Assembly (NCBI GenBank): GCA_025059235.1
Contig: JANXCV010000001.1
Coordinates: 389,441-453,440, forward strand
DNA length: 64,000 nucleotides
Origin: Candidatus Calescibacterium sp.
GTDB taxonomy: Bacteria > DRYD01
Reading direction: 5' to 3'
Below the pieces are notes generated by a model. That model saw only the letters and a list, made by a program, of their open reading frames with translations. It was not told where the DNA came from and searched no databases. Made by a program: the position numbers and the translations under genes. This document shows, in pieces, positions 52,376 through 60,881 of the stretch; the stretch's first letter is position 1; each line of letters opens with the position of its first letter.

Positions 52376-52851
52376 TCCTTTCTCATTGATTCAAATACTT
52401 TTATAAAATCGTTATAAACTTCAGGGAATTCCCTTGAAGGTCCTAAGCAGTATAAACCCAAATAGTAATTTTCACCAAGTTCTAGAAAATATTTTACGGT
52501 TCTATACTCTTCCTCAAGCTGAACAAAAGTATATTCTAAAACGTACACTTTTCCCTTTTGGGTGTCTGTCCGTTCGTTTCTGATTACTTTATATTTGCCT
52601 TCATAGAAATCATGTAAATCGCTTAAATTCTCTTTTATAAATTCCTGGATATTAGTTTTAAGTAATTCTACATACATAGTTCTATTTTGGTTTCTTGAAT
52701 CGATTAGGACATTTGTTTTGTTTTGGTTATAGATTTCTACTCTTATGTAGTAGTCTGGATAAGAAATGGTGTAGTTCTGTATTTTTAGAATTTTTTGAGC
52801 CCATGAAATGTTACATAGAGCTAAGAAGATGAGTATAATTCTTATAAGAAT
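52372..52851 (-). CDS. Secreted protein of unknown function, likely ATT start (ORF track shows only the ATG-initiated C-terminal 101 aa)
   Basis: Frame open upstream of the annotated ATG to TGA at 52858-52860, reading KKILIRIILIFLALCNISWAQKILKIQNYTISYPDYYIRVEIYNQNKTNVLIDSRNQNRTMYVELL...: a clean signal peptide. No ATG/GTG/TTG/CTG in that stretch; GGAGGAGG lies ~10 nt before ATT (52849-52851). Confidence 0.6.
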   Translation of the reverse strand: MLIRIILIFLALCNISWAQKILKIQNYTISYPDYYIRVEIYNQNKTNVLIDSRNQNRTMYVELLKTNIQEFIKENLSDLHDFYEGKYKVIRNERTDTQKGKVYVLEYTFVQLEEEYRTVKYFLELGENYYLGLYCLGPSREFPEVYNDFIKVFESMRKD

Positions 52852-54170
52852 CTTTTTTCAGCCTCCTCCACTGCTTCTCTTATTATACGAATTCCCTGGT
52901 CTATTTCCTCCTCAGTGATAATGTATGAAGCAGTTATTCTTATTACAGATTGACCACAAGAAAGGAGTAATAATCCTTTTTCGTAAGCTTTTCTTATGAT
53001 GAAATCTCTGATTTCTCTTGCAGGTTCCTTTGTTTTCTTGTCTTTTACAAATTCTATACCAACAAGCATTCCCAATACTCTTACGTCACCGATTACTTTG
53101 GAATCGTTCATCAGTTCTATGAGTTTATTCTTGAAGTAATCGCCCAGTTTTCTTACTCTTTCTAGGAGGTTTTCTTGGTTTATTATGTTATACACTTCTA
53201 CGAGGGATCTGCATGCTAGTGCATTACCTCCGAAAGTATTAGAGTGCATACCTTGTTCTTTGAAATCGAGAGAGGCTTCAAACACAGTTGCTCCCATCGG
53301 TAGACCATTAGAAATAGCTTTTGCAAGAGTTATTATTTGAGGTTCTACCTCGAAATATGAGGAAGCGAACATATATCCACTTTTTCCGAAACCAGTCTGC
53401 ACTTCGTCGGCTATCATCAAAATACCATACTTATCCAGTATTGACTTAAGAAGCTTAAAGGATTCCCTTGGGGGAACAATATACCCTCCCTCACATTGAA
53501 CGGGTTCATATATAAAAGCGGCTATATCATCAGGTGGTAGATTATGTTGAAAATACCTCTCTATTATCCTTATGCAATAGAGATCGCAGGAAGGGTAAGT
53601 CATATTATACCAACATCTATAACAATACGGATAGGGTACAGAGAAGGAGTTATTTAGATAAGCAGTGTATCCTTTCCTTTGGACACTTTTACTGGCAGTC
53701 AGGGATAGAGATCCTTGGGTTCTACCGTGGAAAGCACCAATAAAACCAACGATCAAGTTCTTCTTTTGAGAAATTCTTGCTATTTTTATGGCAGCTTCAT
53801 TAGCTTCTGTTCCCGAGTTACAGAAGAAAACCTTTTTCTTCCACTTTCCTGGGGTTATTTCAGTCAGTATTCTTGCTGCCTCCTTTTGTACATTATATAC
53901 AAAGTCGGGACCATTGAAGTATACGAATTTACTAAGTTGATCTATAATTGCTTTATTCCATTGTGGGTGGTTGTGACCAAGTATAACTACCATTCCATTA
54001 GTCCAGTCCATTAGAACATTTCCGTCTTCGTCTTTGAAATATATACCTTTTGCTTCTACGGGTCCTGCGGGGGTATCCCAACATTTGGTTGATGTTGCAA
54101 GTAATTCTTTTTCTTGCTGTGCTATTTCCAGTACTTTAGGTCCTGGGATTTGTGATACTTTGATTGTCAT
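52842..54170 (-). CDS. Class III PLP aminotransferase (GABA/acetylornithine-type)
   Basis: FCNSGTEANEAAIKIAR, LMIADEVQTGFGKSGYMFA, THSNTFGG-like NTFGGNALACR. Confidence 0.94.
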   Translation of the reverse strand: MTIKVSQIPGPKVLEIAQQEKELLATSTKCWDTPAGPVEAKGIYFKDEDGNVLMDWTNGMVVILGHNHPQWNKAIIDQLSKFVYFNGPDFVYNVQKEAARILTEITPGKWKKKVFFCNSGTEANEAAIKIARISQKKNLIVGFIGAFHGRTQGSLSLTASKSVQRKGYTAYLNNSFSVPYPYCYRCWYNMTYPSCDLYCIRIIERYFQHNLPPDDIAAFIYEPVQCEGGYIVPPRESFKLLKSILDKYGILMIADEVQTGFGKSGYMFASSYFEVEPQIITLAKAISNGLPMGATVFEASLDFKEQGMHSNTFGGNALACRSLVEVYNIINQENLLERVRKLGDYFKNKLIELMNDSKVIGDVRVLGMLVGIEFVKDKKTKEPAREIRDFIIRKAYEKGLLLLSCGQSVIRITASYIITEEEIDQGIRIIREAVEEAEKRFL

Positions 54171-54179
54171 GTTATTTGG

Positions 54180-54253
54180 GGTGGGTGAGGGGATTTGAAC
54201 CCCCGACCCGTGGATCCACAGTCCACTGCTCTAACCGCTGAGCTACACCCACC
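54180..54253 (-). tRNA. tRNA-His (anticodon GTG), with encoded G-1 and C73
   Basis: Reverse complement GGTGGGTGTAGCTCAGCGGTTAGAGCAGTGGACTGTGGATCCACGGGTCGGGGGTTCAAATCCCCTCACCCACC; anticodon loop CTGTGGA. Confidence 0.95.
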
Positions 54254-54269
54254 AACTATTCCTTTCTCC

Positions 54270-54569
54270 CTATAAGAATATCTGCAATTCAGTTAGTTGT
54301 TGTCTATGTCCTCTCTTTCTTCTATATCTCTTCTTGGGGGTATATTTGAAATCTATTATTTTTTGTCCTTTGAAGTGTCTTAAAATCTTTGCCTTTATGT
54401 TAATCTCCAAATAGGGTTTACCTATTTTGAGTTCTTTTCCATCATAAAGTAAGAGGACATTCTTTATTTCTATTTCTTTTCCTGGTTCTTCTTCTATTTT
54501 TTCGGTGGTGATAATTTGTCCGTTTTGGACCTTGTATTGATGCCCTTTTATTTCAACTATAGCGAACAT
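54270..54569 (-). CDS. rplU: 50S ribosomal protein L21
   Basis: MFAIVEIKGHQYKVQNGQIITTEKI, KRYRRKRGHRQQLTELQI. Confidence 0.97.
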   Translation of the reverse strand: MFAIVEIKGHQYKVQNGQIITTEKIEEEPGKEIEIKNVLLLYDGKELKIGKPYLEINIKAKILRHFKGQKIIDFKYTPKKRYRRKRGHRQQLTELQIFL

Positions 54570-54592
54570 AGGTGGTACCCCGCTTTCATACT

Positions 54593-54790
54593 TTATTTTA
54601 TCTTAAGAGTTCCCAATTTTAGTGCCAATCCATATTTTTTCAGATATTTGGCAGAGACTTTAATAACCTTATCTCCGACTTTTATTTTTCGTAGGTTAAC
54701 TTTCCATGTTCTTTTGGTATGCCTGTTTGAGTGACTAACTTTGTATCCTGTGATGGTTTTCTTACCTGATAACTGACAAACTCTTGGCAT
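54593..54790 (-). CDS. rpmB: 50S ribosomal protein L28
   Basis: MPRVCQLSGKKTITGYKVSHSNRHTKRTWKVNLRKI. Confidence 0.95.
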   Translation of the reverse strand: MPRVCQLSGKKTITGYKVSHSNRHTKRTWKVNLRKIKVGDKVIKVSAKYLKKYGLALKLGTLKIK

Positions 54791-54854
54791 ACTTTTGTAC
54801 CTCCCTATTTATTGAATACAGCGTGCAATTAATTTTCCCTTGTATTTACTATCT

Positions 54855-55979
54855 TCAGAATATTTGTAGATCTTCTGGCAATTCTTTTCCGGGTTTTATT
54901 CCTAGGGTTCTTATTTTAATTTGTAGGTCATGAGGTACTTCGGCATATTCCAGAGCAGTTTCAAGGCTAATTAATCCTTTAGCATATAGTTTTAAAATAG
55001 AAATATCGAATGATTGCATTCCTTCTGGTAGAAAACTTTCTATTTCTGCTTTCATTTTTTTGAATTCCATTTCCATTAAAAGTTCTTGCATTCTTGCGTT
55101 CATTATTAGAATCTCAACTATAGGTACCCTGCCTTTATTGTCTATCCTTGGTAATAATCTTTGACTGATAACTGCTATGAGGTTTGAAGATAGGTAGTTT
55201 ACTATTTCTCTGTGTTCAGATTGGTCAAAAAATTGTAATATTCTGACTATTGCTTGGACGGTATTTGGGGAGTGTAGAGTGGTCAGTATAAGATGTCCGG
55301 TTTCTGCTAGTTGAAGGATGCTGGTTGCTGTTATTCTGTCTCTTGTTTCACCTACCATTACTATATCTGGTGTTTGTCTGACGACGCTTTTTAGGGCATC
55401 GGCAAAACTATTCGTGTCTATACCAACCTCCCTCTGAGATATATAGGACTTTTTGTCTTCTATTATATACTCGATTGGGTCTTCGATTGTCACGATATGT
55501 TTTCTGTAGTTTTGATTGACAAAATCAAGCATGGAGGCTAGAGTGGTTGACTTACCTGTTCCAGTGGGTCCACAGACAATAACCAATCCCCTTTTGTATA
55601 AAACAAATTTTTTCAAGATAGAAGGTAAATTCAAATCTTCAATGGTTGGTATAATAGAATTTATCCTTCTTATAACCAATGATACATATCCCTTGTTTTT
55701 ATACAGGTTTATTCTGAACCTGTCTTTGAATTCCGGTATGGAGTATATTATATTCATTTCTGGGTTGGTTTCGAAGGATTTTCTTTGACTGGGCGTAGAG
55801 ACGATATCTAGTATTTCTTCTGTGAAATTTGGTAGGATTTGTTCTGATAATTCTACGGGATATAGTTCTCCTTCAATCCTTAGGACTGGTTCGTGAAGAG
55901 GTTTGATGTACAGATCGGAAGCTTTATGCAAGACCATTGCTTTGAGTAGTTCATTGAAAATGACTTCTACTTTGGACAC
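54855..55979 (-). CDS. PilT-like type IV pilus twitching ATPase
   Basis: CGPTGTGKSTTLASMLDFVN, VTIEDPIEYI, SYISQREVGIDTNSFADALKSVVRQTPDIVMVGETRD, TGHLILTTLHSPN. Confidence 0.94.
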   Translation of the reverse strand: MSKVEVIFNELLKAMVLHKASDLYIKPLHEPVLRIEGELYPVELSEQILPNFTEEILDIVSTPSQRKSFETNPEMNIIYSIPEFKDRFRINLYKNKGYVSLVIRRINSIIPTIEDLNLPSILKKFVLYKRGLVIVCGPTGTGKSTTLASMLDFVNQNYRKHIVTIEDPIEYIIEDKKSYISQREVGIDTNSFADALKSVVRQTPDIVMVGETRDRITATSILQLAETGHLILTTLHSPNTVQAIVRILQFFDQSEHREIVNYLSSNLIAVISQRLLPRIDNKGRVPIVEILIMNARMQELLMEMEFKKMKAEIESFLPEGMQSFDISILKLYAKGLISLETALEYAEVPHDLQIKIRTLGIKPGKELPEDLQIF

Positions 55980-55988
55980 TAATTTTTT

Positions 55989-56060
55989 AGCCGGTGAGGG
56001 GATTTGAACCCCTGACCTGGTGATTACAAATCACCTGCTCTGCCGCTGAGCTACACCGGC
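55989..56060 (-). tRNA. tRNA-Thr (anticodon TGT)
   Basis: Reverse complement GCCGGTGTAGCTCAGCGGCAGAGCAGGTGATTTGTAATCACCAGGTCAGGGGTTCAAATCCCCTCACCGGCT; anticodon loop TTTGTAA. Confidence 0.95.
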
Positions 56061-56116
56061 TCCATAAATGTCACTTGAGTCTCTATAATTATTCTACATC
56101 AGTATTTCATATACCT

Positions 56117-57472
56117 CTATACCTGAGCCCTATACTCTTTCTGAACTGAGTATATTGACTTTTTCAGTGATTCGATGATAAAGTCAATTTGTTCTGTATT
56201 TATAATTAGCGGTGGAGCTATGTAGGTTCTATCTACAGAAGCACGGGCTAAGTAAACACCGTTCTTTAACAATTCCCTTTCTATCCTAGAAGCTACCCAA
56301 AATTTAGAAGGAATGTTCTTTTTGGTCTTCTTGTCATCAACATATTCTATAGACCAGTGTAATCCGATTCCCCTTATATCCCCCACAATATCAAACTCAT
56401 ACAATTCCTGGATTTTTTTAGATATATACTCTCCCATTAGTCTTGCGTTTTCGTACAGTTTTTCATTTTGGATTATTTTTATATTTTGAATGGAAGCTGC
56501 GGCTGCCACGGGGTGTCCTCCAAAAGTAAACCCATGGACAAACATCCAATCCTTGAAAACATCGGATATTTTCTTTGATACTGCTGTAGCTCCTAAAGGA
56601 GCATAACCACTGGTTATTCCTTTCCCAAAAACAAACATATCTGGAATTATGTCTGTATGTTCATAAGCAAAGAACTTACCAGTTCTTCCAAAACCATTAT
56701 TAACTTCATCAAATATCAATAGAATATCATACTTATCACAAAGTTGTCTTATTCTTGAGTAGTAAGATTTCATATCGGGAGGATAGACGGATCCGAGAGC
56801 TGACATGACTGGTTCGACTATAACAGCAGCAATAGTTTTGGGTCCTTCGTTTTCTACCAATCTTTCAAAATCATCAGCACATCTCAGATTACACTCTGGA
56901 AACTTCTGGTTAAACGGACATCTATAGCAGTATGGCACTTCAAAATGAATGAATCCAGGAACCAAAGGTTCAAAAAAGTTTCTATTCTGTCTTATTCCCG
57001 ATACACTTAGAGCTCCATAAGTTACCCCATGATAAGAATTCCATCTACCGACAATTTTGTATTTTTGGGGATTACCAGTGATGTAGTGATATTGTCTTGC
57101 TAATTTTATTGCAGTTTCTATGGCTTCACTACCGCTACCCGAGAAAAACACAGACTCAACAGGTAAGATAGAACAAATTAGATCAGCTAATTCCAAAGCT
57201 TTTTCATGATGATATCCCCCGAAAAGAGAAACATAATTTATTTTGTTCATTTGTTCTATCATGGCATTTATAATTTCTTCTCTTCCGTGACCGACGTTTA
57301 CTACCCACAGAATAGACATTGCATCGATATATTTATTTCCATCAATATCCCATAGGTATACTCCTTTTCCGCGAGTAATTATCCTTGGTCCGTATTTTTG
57401 AATTTCTTTCCAGATAGCGAAGTGTGGTATAAGCCTTTTGGAAGCTATTTCGTGAAGTTTTTCCTTATTCAT
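56117..57472 (-). CDS. Class III PLP aminotransferase
   Basis: FSGSGSEAIETAIKLARQYH, LLIFDEVNNGFGRTGKFFA, HGFTFGGHPVAAA. Confidence 0.93.
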   Translation of the reverse strand: MNKEKLHEIASKRLIPHFAIWKEIQKYGPRIITRGKGVYLWDIDGNKYIDAMSILWVVNVGHGREEIINAMIEQMNKINYVSLFGGYHHEKALELADLICSILPVESVFFSGSGSEAIETAIKLARQYHYITGNPQKYKIVGRWNSYHGVTYGALSVSGIRQNRNFFEPLVPGFIHFEVPYCYRCPFNQKFPECNLRCADDFERLVENEGPKTIAAVIVEPVMSALGSVYPPDMKSYYSRIRQLCDKYDILLIFDEVNNGFGRTGKFFAYEHTDIIPDMFVFGKGITSGYAPLGATAVSKKISDVFKDWMFVHGFTFGGHPVAAAASIQNIKIIQNEKLYENARLMGEYISKKIQELYEFDIVGDIRGIGLHWSIEYVDDKKTKKNIPSKFWVASRIERELLKNGVYLARASVDRTYIAPPLIINTEQIDFIIESLKKSIYSVQKEYRAQV

Positions 57473-58083
57473 AATTCTCCTCTCCTCACATCCGTTTTTA
57501 GGAATATCCCTTGTTTTGACATCGTCAAATAAAAACCTTCCGATATAATGTTATATAGGACGAGAGATAAGATTGGTAAAATCTCGTTTATTTTTATCAT
57601 TTCATCCGGAGAGAAATTCTCAAGTACATACTGTTTATAGTTTTTATCGCTAGGTCTGGATATTCCTACTCTTACTCTGGCAAAATCTTTTCCGATATGA
57701 TCTATAATAGATCTAATTCCATTATGTCCTCCATCTCCTCCGTTAACTCTCAATTTAAACTTACCGAGATCTATGTCCATATCATCGCTAATCACAACCA
57801 GATTATTCTTTGTATCGTTTATCTTATAGTAATCGACTATCTGTTTGATAGCTATTCCAGAAAGATTCATAAAAGTCAAAGGGAAAACACATAGAACAAT
57901 ATTTTGATCTATAAAGAACTCATGTATAATACTGTTAAATTTGTAATCATCTTTTCTGAAGTTTGTTTTTTTGCTAAGAGTATTTAGGAAGTATTCCAGA
58001 ACCATAAAACCTATGTTATGTCTTGTATTTTTATACCTTTTTCCGGGATTCCCCAAACCGACAAAGAGAATTCTATTACTCAA
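57469..58083 (-). CDS. pth: Peptidyl-tRNA hydrolase
   Basis: LFVGLGNPGKRYKNTRHNIGFMVLEYF, FMNLSGIAI, ISDDMDIDLGKFKLRVNGGDGGHNGIRSI, RVRVGISRP. Confidence 0.97.
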   Translation of the reverse strand: MSNRILFVGLGNPGKRYKNTRHNIGFMVLEYFLNTLSKKTNFRKDDYKFNSIIHEFFIDQNIVLCVFPLTFMNLSGIAIKQIVDYYKINDTKNNLVVISDDMDIDLGKFKLRVNGGDGGHNGIRSIIDHIGKDFARVRVGISRPSDKNYKQYVLENFSPDEMIKINEILPILSLVLYNIISEGFYLTMSKQGIFLKTDVRRGEL

Positions 58084-59326
58084 AACCTACACTCCCGTTT
58101 CTTACCATTTTCTGTATCATAGATTTTATCTTCAACTTGATCTTTTCACTATAGGTACTCTTGTACTTTATAAAGTACAAAAGATTTTCGTAATAGTTGT
58201 TTCTATCAAATATATCTAAACACAGTAATACAATATTTTCATCAAAAACATGTTTACAAAAATCAGATATGTTCTTTAAATTATCTTGAGATAGAGTCAA
58301 TTCGATTTCTGACAAGAAATAGAGAATTTGAATGGAAAGTCTAGGCTTATCTGGATCAAGATATCCAATAAGTGTATCTATAAAGTCCCTGTTATCTTCG
58401 AAAAATTTAGAAAAATTTTCCTGCAATTTATATTCTCGCAGTAAACTGAGAATAAATGATAGAAAATAATCTTTACTCCTTACATTTTTAAAAATTTCTA
58501 TGAGGAAATTATGAAGATCGAATTTAAACCACCAATTTTCCTCGGCTTCAATAGTTGGTGTATACTCTACTTTTGTTAACAAAAATTTGACGAGGATAAC
58601 AAAGACAGTACAATAAGCAAGCGTTTCTGACTTTTCTTCATCATCTACAACTTCATGAAAACATTTTATAAGATCTATCGTTTTAAAAAATATGGTATTA
58701 TAATAATTTACAAAGATTGAGATAACCTTTGGAATTTCCTGACCGATATAATAAGAGATACTAGATTCTATTAAGCTTCTGTAAAGTGTAGAAAGTAAAG
58801 AATACTTGAAATTTCCATGGGTTCTTATAACTTCTTGTATTTCATCAAAAATATAATCAAGAATAGCGGAATTACCTTTGTAATTATTTAGCAAAGAGAG
58901 TATGATAACAAAAGTCTTAAACCTAACCGATAATGGGATTACTGTTTGTTTTAAGAAATCGAGTAGTAGGTCCACAAAACCAACTACTTTAAATTTTTCC
59001 AAATAGTTCAAGTATACCATTATGTTTTCGTAGTCTTTCTCAATTTTTAGGTATTTAGTAACATCAGGGACTAACTCATTGGTATTGAGTAATAATGCAA
59101 GATTTACAACGTATCTTCTTACAACCGGATCATTGGAATAGATGTTATCAAATATTTTTTTCTGGATCATTTTGAAGTTACTTAAAAACAGATCCTTCTG
59201 GTTGTTATCTAGACGAGGATATAGACTGATTATTTCCTTTATGACCATTATGAGTTTATAGTTATCCTTTTTGGATATAGAGTTTTGCCATTCGGTGATT
59301 TTCTTTTTTATTTGTAGTATATCCAT
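58076..59326 (-). CDS. Hypothetical alpha-solenoid (HEAT-like) protein, ~416 aa
   Basis: ORF; the track start at 59380 lies inside tRNA-Ser, so MDILQIKKK at 59326 is the likely start; helix-repeat composition. Confidence 0.65.
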   Translation of the reverse strand: MDILQIKKKITEWQNSISKKDNYKLIMVIKEIISLYPRLDNNQKDLFLSNFKMIQKKIFDNIYSNDPVVRRYVVNLALLLNTNELVPDVTKYLKIEKDYENIMVYLNYLEKFKVVGFVDLLLDFLKQTVIPLSVRFKTFVIILSLLNNYKGNSAILDYIFDEIQEVIRTHGNFKYSLLSTLYRSLIESSISYYIGQEIPKVISIFVNYYNTIFFKTIDLIKCFHEVVDDEEKSETLAYCTVFVILVKFLLTKVEYTPTIEAEENWWFKFDLHNFLIEIFKNVRSKDYFLSFILSLLREYKLQENFSKFFEDNRDFIDTLIGYLDPDKPRLSIQILYFLSEIELTLSQDNLKNISDFCKHVFDENIVLLCLDIFDRNNYYENLLYFIKYKSTYSEKIKLKIKSMIQKMVRNGSVGFE

Positions 59327-59334
59327 TTTTTTTT

Positions 59335-59423
59335 CGGAGGGAGGGGGATTCGAACCCCCGGTGGGGTTTGGACCCCACAACGGTTTTCGAGACCGCCGCT
59401 TTCGACCGCTCAGCCATCCCTCC
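59335..59423 (-). tRNA. tRNA-Ser (anticodon CGA), with long variable arm
   Basis: Reverse complement GGAGGGATGGCTGAGCGGTCGAAAGCGGCGGTCTCGAAAACCGTTGTGGGGTCCAAACCCCACCGGGGGTTCGAATCCCCCTCCCTCCG; anticodon loop CTCGAAA; variable stem GTGGGGT/ACCCCAC. Confidence 0.95.
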
Positions 59424-60263
59424 TCAAAACAATCTCATCTGTCTTTCATCTACTTCCCTCAAAATACTTACAAATCCATATTTCTTTAAGAAATCTATGA
59501 ACTCTTTTTTTCTGTACCAAGACAAGTCAATCTTCATTTCCTCAAGTTGAATATCAATCTTATCTGAATAATCCTTAAGTGATATTACTTCTAGGTTTTG
59601 ATTAAACTTGAGTAGTTGTTCTGGTGTTAAAAACTTGTAAAAATCTTCAATTGAAGAGATATTTTTTATAAATTGGGTTGCTTTTTTTGGACCTATACCT
59701 TTAATTCCCTCTATATTATCAGAATTATCACCTACCATAGCCTTGTAATATTTATAAAAGCTACTACTGAAACCATATTTTTTTTGGAATGTATTTTGAT
59801 CATAAACATCGATTTCAGTAATTCCTTTTCTCATGATCAATACGGTAACGTTCTTTTCTAGAAGTTGCAACAAATCTTTGTCGCCAGTAAGAATAAAAAT
59901 ATTAAGCTTTTCTTTGAATAAGTTAGTTAAAGAACAAATTATATCGTCTGCTTCTGTATTTTCTAGACCAAAGACTTTAAACCCTGCAGATTTTGAGAAC
60001 TCGTAAAAAACCGGAATTTGCTGTCTGAAACCGTTAGGTTGAGGTTTTCTATTGAGTTTATAAGTCTGAATCACCTTATTCCTTCCAGATTTTCCTTTGT
60101 CAACACAAAAAACCAAATACTGTGGTTTATAGGTTTTGGTTAATTTTATCATTAACTTTGACAAACCGTATATAGAGTTTAGTTGAATTCCGTTATGAGA
60201 GAGCTCTGGCAAAGCAAAAAATAACCTGTACAGAACACTATACGTATCAACCAGAAATAACAT
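59424..60263 (-). CDS. 5'-3' exonuclease (Pol I N-terminal-like, standalone)
   Basis: FLVDTYSVLYRLFFALPEL, GLENTEADDIICSLTNLF, ILTGDKDLLQLL, AMVGDNSDNIEGIKGIGPKKATQFI. Confidence 0.93.
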   Translation of the reverse strand: MLFLVDTYSVLYRLFFALPELSHNGIQLNSIYGLSKLMIKLTKTYKPQYLVFCVDKGKSGRNKVIQTYKLNRKPQPNGFRQQIPVFYEFSKSAGFKVFGLENTEADDIICSLTNLFKEKLNIFILTGDKDLLQLLEKNVTVLIMRKGITEIDVYDQNTFQKKYGFSSSFYKYYKAMVGDNSDNIEGIKGIGPKKATQFIKNISSIEDFYKFLTPEQLLKFNQNLEVISLKDYSDKIDIQLEEMKIDLSWYRKKEFIDFLKKYGFVSILREVDERQMRLF

Positions 60264-60787
60264 CAGATAATTAATCTGTATATTTTTTGCAGATTTCTGT
60301 ATCTTTCGTTGTAACCCAATCCGTAGCCCACCAGATAGTAGTCATTTGGTATTTCGAAGAAATAGAAGTCTGGTTTTTTGTGTGTTTCCTGTTTACATAT
60401 TAGAGAAACTGTTTTTATCTCGGAAGCCCCTCTTATTTTGAGATAATTTTCAATAAAGCTCAATTCATATCCGGTTCTGGTTAAAACAGAACATACAATC
60501 ACTTTTCTATTCTTTACCGGTAAGAAAATATCTTTCTCTATAGCAAGTTCTCTGTTATCAGGGTTAACATTTTTAAGGAAAATATAATCAAAGATAAGAT
60601 CGTAGTCGTATAGTTTTTTTGATAAGTCAACCGAAAAATGAATTCCCTCCTTCAGAATTGTTATAAAATGAACCTCTTCATTGATACTTGAAAGGTATAC
60701 CTTAATATCTAAGTATATTTTTTGTAGAGCTTCGGTTATACTTTTTTCATCGAATAGTAGCTCCATTTTCTTCTCTACTTTTCTCAT
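60263..60787 (-). CDS. hpt: Hypoxanthine phosphoribosyltransferase-like
   Basis: KEGIHFSVDLSKKL, VIVCSVLTRTGYELSFIENYLKIRGASEIKTVSLICK, PNDYYLVGYGLGYNERYRNL. Confidence 0.85.
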   Translation of the reverse strand: MRKVEKKMELLFDEKSITEALQKIYLDIKVYLSSINEEVHFITILKEGIHFSVDLSKKLYDYDLIFDYIFLKNVNPDNRELAIEKDIFLPVKNRKVIVCSVLTRTGYELSFIENYLKIRGASEIKTVSLICKQETHKKPDFYFFEIPNDYYLVGYGLGYNERYRNLQKIYRLII

Positions 60788-60881
60788 TTGTTATAATATT
60801 CTTCATCCCCTTAGATATTTCCTATAAAAGGTCCGAAATAGATCAGGTTGAAAATAATATTGTACAGTAAAGGAGGTAGAT

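Noticed and set aside
58076-59380. ORF starting at 59380 (MWGPNPTGGSNPPPSEKK...)
   Set aside because: The N-terminal 18 residues translate tRNA-Ser sequence; the real start is most likely ATG at 59326.
59271-59550. Plus-strand ORFs over tRNA-Ser
   Set aside because: Antisense of tRNA and of neighbouring genes; no SD or protein-like conservation.
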